Shown here one piece after another: positions 51,054-58,877 of a DNA stretch of 64,000 bases. Both the position numbers and the translations under genes were made by a program. The first letter of the stretch is position 1; each line of letters begins with the position of its first letter. Source of the DNA: Tenggerimyces flavus (GTDB lineage: Bacteria; Actinomycetota; Actinomycetes; Propionibacteriales; Actinopolymorphaceae); contig NZ_JAFBCM010000001.1 of the NCBI RefSeq assembly GCF_016907715.1, positions 5,952,001-6,016,000 on the forward strand. Direction: 5' to 3'. The notes below the pieces were generated by a model. The model was not told where the DNA came from. It searched no databases and saw nothing but the letters and a program-made list of their open reading frames with translations.

Positions 51054-53687
51054 ATGCGGAGACTGCTCGCGCTCCCCCTCGTCCTCGTCGCCACCCTGCT
51101 GGGCCCGGCCGTCGCAGCCGATCCACCCACGTCAGGCCGGGTCACTGACGTCGTCAGCCTCGGCGACAGCAGGAGCGAACGAGCCCATGATCTCAAGGCG
51201 AATGCGCATGCGAAGGCCACCGAAGGCACTGTCGACGCCGGCCAGTTGACCGAGCCCTACAAGGCGCGAACCGTCAACCAGGACGGAAGATTCACGTTCA
51301 ACCTAAGAGTCGACAAGCACGCGCCACTCACCCTCCAGCTCCGCGAGATCCGCCCCAACGCCGAGTGGGGCAAGGCGTACGGTTTCCAGGTCAAGCTCGA
51401 CGGAGTACTCGCCTACGTCCGCGACGAGCGGACCACAGAAACCGGCGGCGGGCCGTACACCTCCGCCTTCATCGACACGAACGACGAAGCCATCACCAAG
51501 GACGGCAAGGTCGTCGTCACCATCGAAGGCACCAGCCCGCAAGCAACGCACGTTACCGAGGTCTGGGCGTACAGCAACCTCGAGCGCCTCGTCACCGCCC
51601 AGGGCATGCGAACCCCAGACCGGATGATCTTCGTCCTCGGCCAGGACCACCGCGGCGAGGCGGTGTACCGCGAACGACTCGACTACCTGACAGCGAAGTT
51701 CGAAGAGACCGACGACGTCAAGCTAGGCATGTCCGTCCTCGACTACTTCCCCAACCGCACCCCCGAGCAGATGGCAGCGAACTACCAACTCTGGTTGAGA
51801 CTGAGCCGCGAGTACGGCCTCCCGTTCGCCATCGAGTCGACCAGCGACTGGGAGGGCACCCCCGGCCGGATCCCGGACGGCAAGGGCGGCACGTTCGGCG
51901 ACGTGAAGTACCAGCAGGTCCTCTGGAGCCCGCAGGACCAGACCGGACCCGACAAGGACGTGTGGAACGGTCAGCGCCTCGACGCCCTGCTCGGCGACAG
52001 GTACCAACCCAGGTACGGCCTCTCGGTTCCCAACATCTGGGGCAACACCCCCTGGCTGACCTGGCGCAACGAAGACCTCAACACCTACCTCGAGCACAAA
52101 GCCAACGACTCCCTCGCCCTCGTCCGCCCCCTCCTCTGGGACCTGCAGAGCCAAGGAGAATCAGACCGGCTGCTGCCGTTCTCCACCACCCTCGAGTCGA
52201 CCTACTGGTCGAAGCGGGCCGGGGCAGGTGTGGCGGACAACGCCTACACGACCTACAACGACGGCGTCGAGCGGCGCGACCTGTACGCCGACTACAACCC
52301 GTCCACCGTCGCGGCCGCCAAGGCCGAGGGCGTCGTGCTCGACCCGACAGACGGGCTGGACGAGGCCGAGAAGCGCTGGATGTTCAAGAACCAGTCGTAC
52401 CCGCAACAGCTGTTCGCCGACGTCTTCTACCAAGGCCTGCCGCGCGAACGCATCGCGGTGAACGACGACGGCGTGGCGTTCCCGCGCGACTCGCTGCGGC
52501 ACAACGTGCACTCGGAGGTCTACTCGCGCAAGCAGGAGCCGTACTGGGACGGGGCGCACGCCTCGATCGCGCAGGGCATCGTGCGGCACGGGCGGCCGGG
52601 TGCGGAGTACATCTCGCTGGACGACTACACGCCGGGCGGGTTCTCGCACCTGCAGAAGGCGCGCGAGTTCGGCCGCCTCGCGAACCCCAACCTGGAGAAC
52701 TCGGTGTCAGGGCACGCGCCGGACAAGACGCTGCTGTTGCGGCAGGCGTACGTGAGCGGGTCGCGCTACACGACGATCTACAACTGGCAGGGTGCCGGCT
52801 CGCCGGACGAGGTGACGAACTGGGTCAAGCCGTTCATGGCGGACCTACATCCGTACGACGTGGTGGTGGACGGCACGCCAGACGGCGAAGCGTCGAGGCA
52901 GGCGTCGGTGGAGTTCACCGCCGGCGAGCTGCGACTGGCCGACAGCATCGACGTTAGAGTACGCCGGACCGGCGCAGCGAAGCCACTTTCCCTCACCCTG
53001 CTTGACGATGCAGGCCGCACCATGGCCGTGCGGAGGCTCGGTGCCAACGAGGTGCCAACGAACGGCTGGGCGTCGTTCGGCATACCGGTGCAGACACTGG
53101 ACCGCGGCACCAAGTACACGATCAGCGTCACCGGCGAGAACTACACCTTCCCCACGGTCGAAGGCCAGCTGATGCACCAGGTCGGGCTGGACATGGCGGC
53201 GCAGCGCGACCGCAGCCTGGTCGTGCAGTGGCGACGCGACGCCGCCGACGCGGTGGCGAACGTGTCGGACGACGCCACCTCCCAAGACGGCCTGAGCAAG
53301 GCGACCTTGACAGCGGCCCGCGCGGCACTGGCGGCGCATCGCTACGTCGATGCCTACAGGCTGGCAATAAAGGCGGACTCGTTGCGGCTGCCCGTGCTCT
53401 ACCAGGTCGCGGCCGGCAAGCGCGCATTGACACCCTTCCCGGTGTCGGTGAACGCACCCGGAACGACCGACGTGGACGTGACCGCGTTCGCCGCGGGACG
53501 GGAGGTGTCGTTGACCGTCCGACCACGAGCGACAGGCACCGCGGAGATCGGCCTCAGCGGCCTCGGCAAGAACCCGAAGGTCACCGTCGACGGCGAGCAG
53601 GTCACCCCCACACAGGTGAACGGCGTCCCCACCGTGCGCTTCCCCGTCACCGCCGGCACCACCAAGGCGGTGCAGGCAAGGCGCTAG
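51054..53687 (+). CDS. Secreted glycosidase-like protein
   Basis: 877 aa from ATG 51054, where a Sec signal peptide (MRRLLALPLVLVATLLGPAV) begins. After a galactose-binding-like region of about 130 residues (TVNQDGRFTFNLRVDKHAPL), a large central domain resembles a TIM-barrel glycosidase: LGMSVLDYFPNRTPEQMAAN, LPFAIESTSDWEGTPGRIPD, ISLDDYTPGGFSHLQKAREF. C-terminal beta modules follow (LRLADSIDVRVRRTGAAKPL, then VDVTAFAAGREVSLTVRPRA). I cannot assign a GH family or residues. It is convergent with the rhamnose mutarotase gene, a hint of a rhamnose-containing substrate. Confidence 0.65.
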   Translation: MRRLLALPLVLVATLLGPAVAADPPTSGRVTDVVSLGDSRSERAHDLKANAHAKATEGTVDAGQLTEPYKARTVNQDGRFTFNLRVDKHAPLTLQLREIRPNAEWGKAYGFQVKLDGVLAYVRDERTTETGGGPYTSAFIDTNDEAITKDGKVVVTIEGTSPQATHVTEVWAYSNLERLVTAQGMRTPDRMIFVLGQDHRGEAVYRERLDYLTAKFEETDDVKLGMSVLDYFPNRTPEQMAANYQLWLRLSREYGLPFAIESTSDWEGTPGRIPDGKGGTFGDVKYQQVLWSPQDQTGPDKDVWNGQRLDALLGDRYQPRYGLSVPNIWGNTPWLTWRNEDLNTYLEHKANDSLALVRPLLWDLQSQGESDRLLPFSTTLESTYWSKRAGAGVADNAYTTYNDGVERRDLYADYNPSTVAAAKAEGVVLDPTDGLDEAEKRWMFKNQSYPQQLFADVFYQGLPRERIAVNDDGVAFPRDSLRHNVHSEVYSRKQEPYWDGAHASIAQGIVRHGRPGAEYISLDDYTPGGFSHLQKAREFGRLANPNLENSVSGHAPDKTLLLRQAYVSGSRYTTIYNWQGAGSPDEVTNWVKPFMADLHPYDVVVDGTPDGEASRQASVEFTAGELRLADSIDVRVRRTGAAKPLSLTLLDDAGRTMAVRRLGANEVPTNGWASFGIPVQTLDRGTKYTISVTGENYTFPTVEGQLMHQVGLDMAAQRDRSLVVQWRRDAADAVANVSDDATSQDGLSKATLTAARAALAAHRYVDAYRLAIKADSLRLPVLYQVAAGKRALTPFPVSVNAPGTTDVDVTAFAAGREVSLTVRPRATGTAEIGLSGLGKNPKVTVDGEQVTPTQVNGVPTVRFPVTAGTTKAVQARR

Positions 53688-54007
53688 TCGAGGTGGAAGA
53701 CCTCTTCAGCGGGTGCCCACCACTCCCCCTCGGCAGCAGTCTCCACAGGTTGCTGGCAAGGGTCGGTGAACGACCACCAGCGCTGCGTCTCCGGGTCGGC
53801 CGCCATCAAAGCCGAGTCGGCCGCCCAGTCGTCGCCGGAGTACTCGAGATAACTGAACAGCACGCCGTCGCGAAGGAAGATCGAGTAGTTGCCGACGTGG
53901 ATCTGCTTCAGCATCGCCTGCACCGACGGCCACACCGCGGCGTGGAGCTCGCGATACTCGGCTTCCTTCTCCGGCCGGAGCCGGATGACAGACGCGATCC
54001 GCTGCAT
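53684..54007 (-). CDS. rhaM: L-rhamnose mutarotase
   Basis: 107 aa from ATG 54007. It interconverts alpha- and beta-L-rhamnopyranose. The family's block RLRPEKEAEYRELHAAVWPS has the catalytic His22, and NYSIFLRDGVLFSYLEYSGD and WWSFTDPCQQP match the active-site wall (dimeric alpha/beta barrel). It is the last gene after an AraC regulator and an MBL hydrolase on the same strand, and overlaps the stop of the secreted glycosidase-like gene by 4 bases. Confidence 0.92.
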   Translation of the reverse strand: MQRIASVIRLRPEKEAEYRELHAAVWPSVQAMLKQIHVGNYSIFLRDGVLFSYLEYSGDDWAADSALMAADPETQRWWSFTDPCQQPVETAAEGEWWAPAEEVFHLD

Positions 54008-54042
54008 GCCCACCACCCTAGCCCGCGCCCCAAGCGTGGCGC

Positions 54043-54951
54043 CTAGACCGCGCAGCGCATCGGGCCGCCGTTGTAGACGACCGCGTCCTTCAGCGAGCGG
54101 GACAGATCGAGCTCCTCGCCGCGGGCGTCGGCGTACGCGCGGTGCAGGTTGAGCACCAACCGTTCCTGGTCGGGCAGCCCCGCGAACTCCCCCAGCGAGA
54201 CCGACTGAGCCACCTCCAACGGCGGCTGGCTCAGGTCGACCAGGTCGAGCAGGAACCGGTAGTACCGCGCGTGCTGGTCCAAGACAGCGTGGAACGACGA
54301 GGCCTCGAGCACCGGCCCGTGCCCAGGCACGATCCACAAGGCCGGGAACTCGCGCAGCCAGTCCAACGAGCGCAGCGCGCCCGAGACCGAGCCCATGAAG
54401 ACCAGCGGCGTCACCTGGTGGAACACCAGATCGCCGGTGAACAGCACGCGCTGCTCGGGCAGCCACGCCACCGCATCGCCGCGCGTGTGCGCCGCGTACC
54501 CCGGATGCCGCAGCTGCACCTCGACCGAGCCGACGGTCACCCGCAGCGAATCCTCGAACGAGACGGTCGGCGGACGTACGGCCTCTATGTCCCACGCCGG
54601 CGTCGGCGACCAGAACGGCGGCGTGTCCGTCAGGATGAAGTCGGCAAGAATCCCTTGCCTGGTTGCCTCTTGGGCGACGATCACGGTCTCGGCGGGCAGC
54701 AAAGCGTTGCCGTACACGTGATCGCCATGCAAGTGCGTATTGACAGCCATCCGAATCGGCGCACCGGAAGTAGCCAACAAGACCGCGTCAAGGAACCGTT
54801 GCGTGCGACGCCGGGTCGCGCACGTGTCGACCAGCAACGTCTCGCCGCCGGAGTGCACGACGCCCGCGTTGTTGATCCACCACGTGCCGTCCGGCTGGTG
54901 CCACGCGTAGACGCCGGGGACGAGCTCGCGCAGCACAGGCTCGTTCGTCAT
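54043..54951 (-). CDS. MBL-fold metallo-hydrolase
   Basis: 302 aa from ATG 54951. The metal-binding motif is NTHLHGDHVYGN, and the later ligands are the His in the RHPGYAAHTRGD segment, the Asp in LFTGDLVFHQV and the His in VPGHGP. It is cytoplasmic with two likely zinc ions. Substrate unknown; relatives include quinoprotein-relay and lactonase-type enzymes. It begins 13 bases after the AraC-type gene and is followed by rhaM, so it may act in rhamnose/glycan metabolism, for example on a sugar lactone (inference). Confidence 0.85.
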   Translation of the reverse strand: MTNEPVLRELVPGVYAWHQPDGTWWINNAGVVHSGGETLLVDTCATRRRTQRFLDAVLLATSGAPIRMAVNTHLHGDHVYGNALLPAETVIVAQEATRQGILADFILTDTPPFWSPTPAWDIEAVRPPTVSFEDSLRVTVGSVEVQLRHPGYAAHTRGDAVAWLPEQRVLFTGDLVFHQVTPLVFMGSVSGALRSLDWLREFPALWIVPGHGPVLEASSFHAVLDQHARYYRFLLDLVDLSQPPLEVAQSVSLGEFAGLPDQERLVLNLHRAYADARGEELDLSRSLKDAVVYNGGPMRCAV

Positions 54952-54964
54952 GCGTCGAACTCTG

Positions 54965-55756
54965 TCATACCGCCAGGCGTTGCCGCCGGTACGCGCCGGG
55001 CGGGCAGCCGTGGGCGGCGGCGAACGCGGTGTAGAAGCGGTTGACCGACCCGAAGCCCGCGAGGTGCGCGACCGACGCGACGGGCACGGAAGAGTCGAGC
55101 AGCAGCCGCTGTGCCTCGGCCAGCCGGCAGCGCGTCAGGTACGCGTTCACAGTCTCGTCGAGCACCTCGCGGAACAAGCTCATCGCGTAGTGCGGATGCA
55201 GATGAACGTGCTCGGCCACGTCCCGCACCGTGATCGGGTCGCGGAACCGCGCCGCGAGGAAGCGCGCCATCGCGGTCACCCGTTCCAGCCGACGACCACC
55301 CGGCGGCGAGACGCCGGACTCGCGGACGAGCCGCCGCAGCCCGCCCTGGATCTCCAGAACGGTCGCCGCCTTGAGCTCGGCGTCGTCGCTCGCGAGGTCG
55401 GCCGCCCAACGCGTGAACGCCTCGACCGACGGACCGGAACCCAGCAGGACCTGACCGCTGAGCAGCCGCGTGACGACGCCCGACGGAAGACCCCAGCCGA
55501 GCACGATCGGCAGCGGCAACGTGGCCCAGTGCATACGGTCGTTCGCCGGTGCCTCGATCAGCTGGTGTGGCATCGCCGCCCAGAACGCCGCGACCCGGCC
55601 GGGCGGGATCACGACCTCCGAGCCGCCGAAGAGATACCGCGCCGGCGAGAGCTCGGTGAGGTTGAGCTCGATGTCGTCGTGCTGGTGGGCGGCGCGCATC
55701 ACACCGGCCTGCCCGCGCCAGCACGCGGGTTGCTCCGAGTACGCCGCCATCGCCAT
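54965..55756 (-). CDS. AraC-family transcriptional regulator
   Basis: 263 aa from ATG 55756; upstream in-frame codons 55834 and 55750 are alternatives. The N-terminal cupin domain reads HQHDDIELNLTELSPARYLF, then VIPPGRVAAFWAAMPHQLIE. The C-terminal pair of HTHs is ITVRDVAEHVHLHPHYAMSL and VPVASVAHLAGFGSVNRFYTAF. It is divergent from the PhyH gene, with an inverted repeat (55779-55814) in the gap, and upstream of the MBL and rhaM genes, so it probably controls one or both directions in response to a sugar. Confidence 0.88.
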   Translation of the reverse strand: MAMAAYSEQPACWRGQAGVMRAAHQHDDIELNLTELSPARYLFGGSEVVIPPGRVAAFWAAMPHQLIEAPANDRMHWATLPLPIVLGWGLPSGVVTRLLSGQVLLGSGPSVEAFTRWAADLASDDAELKAATVLEIQGGLRRLVRESGVSPPGGRRLERVTAMARFLAARFRDPITVRDVAEHVHLHPHYAMSLFREVLDETVNAYLTRCRLAEAQRLLLDSSVPVASVAHLAGFGSVNRFYTAFAAAHGCPPGAYRRQRLAV

Positions 55757-55778
55757 CAGAACCTGAGGATACGAGAAG

Positions 55779-55814
55779 TGCCGGCGGCCGAACAGGAGGA
55801 AACCGTGGCCGGCA
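55779..55814. promoter_or_regulatory. Inverted repeat between araC-type and PhyH genes
   Basis: TGCCGGC (55779-55785) and GCCGGCA (55808-55814) flank 22 bases in the 76-base divergent gap. Position fits an AraC-type regulatory site. Confidence 0.35.
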
Positions 55815-55832
55815 TTGCCTAGCCTCGAGAGC

Positions 55833-56777
55833 ATGGGACAGCAGCCGTACCACCTCAGCCCCGAGGAGATCGCGTCGTTCGACGAGAACGGCTACCTCAT
55901 CCTCCGCCAGCGCATTCCGGCGCCGATGCTGCAACGCCTGCGCGCCGCCACCGCCCGATTGATCGCCACGGGCAAGGCGGCCGACGAGCTGCCCGAGGAC
56001 TACCAGGTCCGGGACGAGGCGATGTTCCGCATCGACTACCTGCACGAGAAGGGCGAGGCGGCGACGCTGGAGCTCCTCGGCAGCCCAGCCGTGCTGGGGA
56101 TCGCGGAGAGCCTGTCCGGGCCGAACGTCGTTCCCACGTACGAGACTCTGGTGTTCAAGGACGAGGGCGACGGTGCCGCGATCGAGTGGCATCAGGACGC
56201 GGTGCACCCGCGGCAGCACCGGATCTACAACATCGACGTCTACCTCGACGCGTCCCGCAAGGGCGCCGGCGCGCTCCGGGTCGTGCCGGGATCACAACGG
56301 GGCAGGGTGGACATCTGCGAGCTGCGGGACGGGTACGGATGGATGCCGCCGGAGTCGTTCGAGGTCGAGCTGGAGCCGGGCGACGTGCTGATCCACGACG
56401 TGATGATCGTCCACGGGTCGGAGCCGACCGAGGGCAAGGCGCTGCGCCGGACGATCTACTTCGAGTTCCGCGCCGCCGAGCAGATCCTCACCGAAGGACC
56501 GTGGGATCGCGCGTGGGTCGACCAGCGGCTGAGCTTCCTGCCGTTGGCGCTCGCCGAGCACGCCCGCGCGAACCCGGACGCGCTCCAGTTCGACTGGCAG
56601 GCGACGCCGGAGCTCCGGCCGGACATCGATCCCGACTCCGAGCTGCGCATCCTGCACCTCAAGCACACCGGCGGGAGCTACTGCAGCGCCGGCTCGGTGC
56701 CCCTGCCCAAGGCGAAGGACGAGGGGAACGCGACGTCCTCCCCCGCGATGGCCGACGCGACCAGCGACCCGGCGTAG
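55833..56777 (+). CDS. Phytanoyl-CoA dioxygenase family protein
   Basis: 314 aa from ATG 55833. It is a non-haem Fe(II)/2-oxoglutarate oxygenase: the HxD is IEWHQDAVHPRQH, and the distal His is in VLIHDVMIVHGSEPTEGKAL with the following Arg for 2-oxoglutarate. The N-terminal block ENGYLILRQRIPAPMLQRLR is family-typical. Substrate unknown. Its last 100 bases overlap the convergent FAD oxidoreductase gene. It is divergent from an AraC-type regulator that may control it. Confidence 0.88.
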   Translation: MGQQPYHLSPEEIASFDENGYLILRQRIPAPMLQRLRAATARLIATGKAADELPEDYQVRDEAMFRIDYLHEKGEAATLELLGSPAVLGIAESLSGPNVVPTYETLVFKDEGDGAAIEWHQDAVHPRQHRIYNIDVYLDASRKGAGALRVVPGSQRGRVDICELRDGYGWMPPESFEVELEPGDVLIHDVMIVHGSEPTEGKALRRTIYFEFRAAEQILTEGPWDRAWVDQRLSFLPLALAEHARANPDALQFDWQATPELRPDIDPDSELRILHLKHTGGSYCSAGSVPLPKAKDEGNATSSPAMADATSDPA

Positions 56778-57814
56778 GGCGCCAACGTCAACCCCTGCGG
56801 GCCGTACCCGGTCGACACAAACAGGCCGTCGATGCCTGGCGCCTGGCCGAGGAACGGGTCGCCGTCGCGGCTGGCGGGCCGCAGGCCGACGCGCAGCTCG
56901 AGCCACTCCGCCTGGTCCAGCGACGGCACCAACGTCCGTCCGTTCGCGATCACCTGCGCGACACCGCCGGCGGTCGCCCGGGTGTCGAAGCCGGAGTGCT
57001 CCTCGCGCGTCGCGCCGACGACGACCCGGTCGCCGGGGAACGCGAGCAGGTAGTGGCCGCGGAACCCGTTCACGACCGGCAGTTCGGAGGCGCCGGGCAG
57101 CCGTACGTGCAGGATCTGGCCGCGCTGCGGATAGACCGGCAACGCGAAGCCGAGCTCCTCGGCCAGCTCCGGCGACCACGCGCCGCCGGCAAGAACCGCG
57201 GTGTCGCACTCGATCCGGCCCGCCTTCGTCTGCACGGCTCGGACCTGGCCGCCGTCGACGACGATCGATCCGCGCCCGTCCACCGTCGTCGCGCCGGCCC
57301 GGGTCGCGAGCGTCATCAGGTGCTCGCGGATGATCCGCCCGTCGACGCGCGCGACCTCCGGCGACCAGACGGCGCCGAGAATGTCCAACGAGAGCAGCGG
57401 AAACCGCTTCGCGAGCTCGACCCGGTCGAGCGCGACCGGCTGCCCCGCACCGCGCGTGCCGTGCTCCGCGACGAGCGTCGTCGCGCGGGCCACGACCTCG
57501 TCGACCTGCGCGAGTTCGGCCTCGTCCATCGCGACGATCAGGCCACCGGTCACGCCGTACGAGTGGTCGGTGAGGCCCTCGGCCTCGAACCGCTGGATCA
57601 GGTCGAGGTAGTGCACGCACGACGCGAACGAGTACGCGTCCCGCTCCGCACTCAACGGCGACACCGCGACCGGCGAGACGATCCCGGCACCCGCGGACGT
57701 CGCCCGCCCCGGCACCCCGTCGTCGACGACGACCACGTCGATTCCCTTGCGGGCCAGCTCGTACGCGGCGCTCGCGCCAGCGATCCCGGCACCGACCACA
57801 ACGACTCGGGTCAC
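56678..57814 (-). CDS. FAD-dependent D-amino-acid/glycine oxidase-type oxidoreductase (DAO fold)
   Basis: 378 aa from GTG 57814 with a GGAGGG ribosome site. The GxGxxG is VVVVGAGIAGASAAYELARK. Family segments: SAGAGIVSPVA, SYGVTGGLIVAMDEAELAQV, LAGGAWSPELAEELGFALPV and the C-terminal FVSTGYGPQGLTLAPYAGSL. It oxidises a secondary or primary amine with O2 or another acceptor. It is 13 bases downstream of the TIM-barrel gene on the same strand, so likely in that operon. The 100-base antisense overlap with PhyH is unusual. Confidence 0.88.
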   Translation of the reverse strand: MTRVVVVGAGIAGASAAYELARKGIDVVVVDDGVPGRATSAGAGIVSPVAVSPLSAERDAYSFASCVHYLDLIQRFEAEGLTDHSYGVTGGLIVAMDEAELAQVDEVVARATTLVAEHGTRGAGQPVALDRVELAKRFPLLSLDILGAVWSPEVARVDGRIIREHLMTLATRAGATTVDGRGSIVVDGGQVRAVQTKAGRIECDTAVLAGGAWSPELAEELGFALPVYPQRGQILHVRLPGASELPVVNGFRGHYLLAFPGDRVVVGATREEHSGFDTRATAGGVAQVIANGRTLVPSLDQAEWLELRVGLRPASRDGDPFLGQAPGIDGLFVSTGYGPQGLTLAPYAGSLVASAIAGEDVAFPSSFALGRGTEPALQ

Positions 57815-57827
57815 AGGCTTCCCTCCG

Positions 57828-58805
57828 TCAAGGTCCCTGTCTCGACCCTAGCCGAGAGTACGCATCGGCGACCGCGTCGAACGCCTCCTTGCGCTCCCAT
57901 TCCCCGTGCTCGTTGAACTTCACGACGCCGAAACCGGCCAGGTCCAGGTCTTGCCGCGGCTCGGATCGGTGCGGGAAGTCCGGCATCGCGAACGTGAACA
58001 CGAAACAGCCGTCCAGCCCGTGCCGCTCGTACAGCGCGATCAGCTCGGTCAGGTAGCGCGCCTGCGTCGCCTCGTCGCGCACGTGCCCCTCCCGCACGCG
58101 AGGCGGATCGGCCAGCCAGTCGACGGCGCGGAACGACGCCGCACCGCGCTGGTCCGCGCCGACGAACGCGCCGCAGCCGAACTCGGTGACGACGACCGGC
58201 TCGCCCGTCTGCCGCAGCGACCGCAGCCGGTCCTCGTAGCCGGCCGCGTTCGCCCGTGATCGGTACAGGTTCACGCCGACGATGTCGAAGCCGGACCAGT
58301 CGACGTTCTCCCAACCGGCCGCGGCGTACGTGATCTGGCCGTGGAACTCGCGGCGGGCGGTCACGAGCAGCTCGGCCAGCAGGACGTTCAGCTTGCGGGT
58401 GATCCGCCGGTCGAACAACCGCCGCAACCGCGGCCGAACGATCACCTGCAGCCGGACGAACTCGTTCGGGCCGGGGATCATGCCGGCCGACGTGAACGAC
58501 AGCTCGCTGCCGACCAGCAGCGTCACCCGCCCAGGGAACTCGAGCCGCAGCACCTCGGTCTGGCGAGCGAGCGACATCAGGTGGGCGAGCCGGTCGTCAC
58601 GCGACCAGTCGACCAGCTGCGGCCGCACCCAGACGTCGAGCCCCGCCTCCAGCGCAGCCCGCACCGCGCGCAAGTGACCGACGATCTCCGTACCGAGCAC
58701 CATCACCGTCGTGCAGTGCAGCTCGTCAGAGATCACCCGAAGGTCGCGGTGCACCACCTCGATCGGCACACCTTCGACGGTGTAGGAGATCCCTTTGACC
58801 CGCAT
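57828..58805 (-). CDS. TIM-barrel glycosidase-like protein
   Basis: 325 aa from ATG 58805. The opening VKGISYTVEGVPIEVVHRDL, the strand-end GWENVDWSGFDIVGVNLYRS, the VTEFGCGAFVGADQRGAASF block (Glu likely catalytic) and FVFTFAMPDFPHR match a conserved actinobacterial TIM-barrel family that some databases label 'abortive infection protein'. The sequence looks like a retaining glycosidase (clan GH-A-like) rather than an immunity protein. No signal peptide. It lies downstream of the GH38 gene in a run of same-strand sugar genes. Confidence 0.7.
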   Translation of the reverse strand: MRVKGISYTVEGVPIEVVHRDLRVISDELHCTTVMVLGTEIVGHLRAVRAALEAGLDVWVRPQLVDWSRDDRLAHLMSLARQTEVLRLEFPGRVTLLVGSELSFTSAGMIPGPNEFVRLQVIVRPRLRRLFDRRITRKLNVLLAELLVTARREFHGQITYAAAGWENVDWSGFDIVGVNLYRSRANAAGYEDRLRSLRQTGEPVVVTEFGCGAFVGADQRGAASFRAVDWLADPPRVREGHVRDEATQARYLTELIALYERHGLDGCFVFTFAMPDFPHRSEPRQDLDLAGFGVVKFNEHGEWERKEAFDAVADAYSRLGSRQGP

Positions 58806-58877
58806 ACCCCCACGTTAGAGGGGCATACGGGTCGCGGGTCATCCGTCAAAGGTCCCTGGTGCACCGACCAAAGTCGC

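Noticed and set aside
57828-58805. An anti-phage 'abortive infection' role for the TIM-barrel protein
   Set aside because: The label for this family appears inherited; the sequence shows a glycosidase-like barrel with a TEFG motif and sits in a sugar gene cluster.
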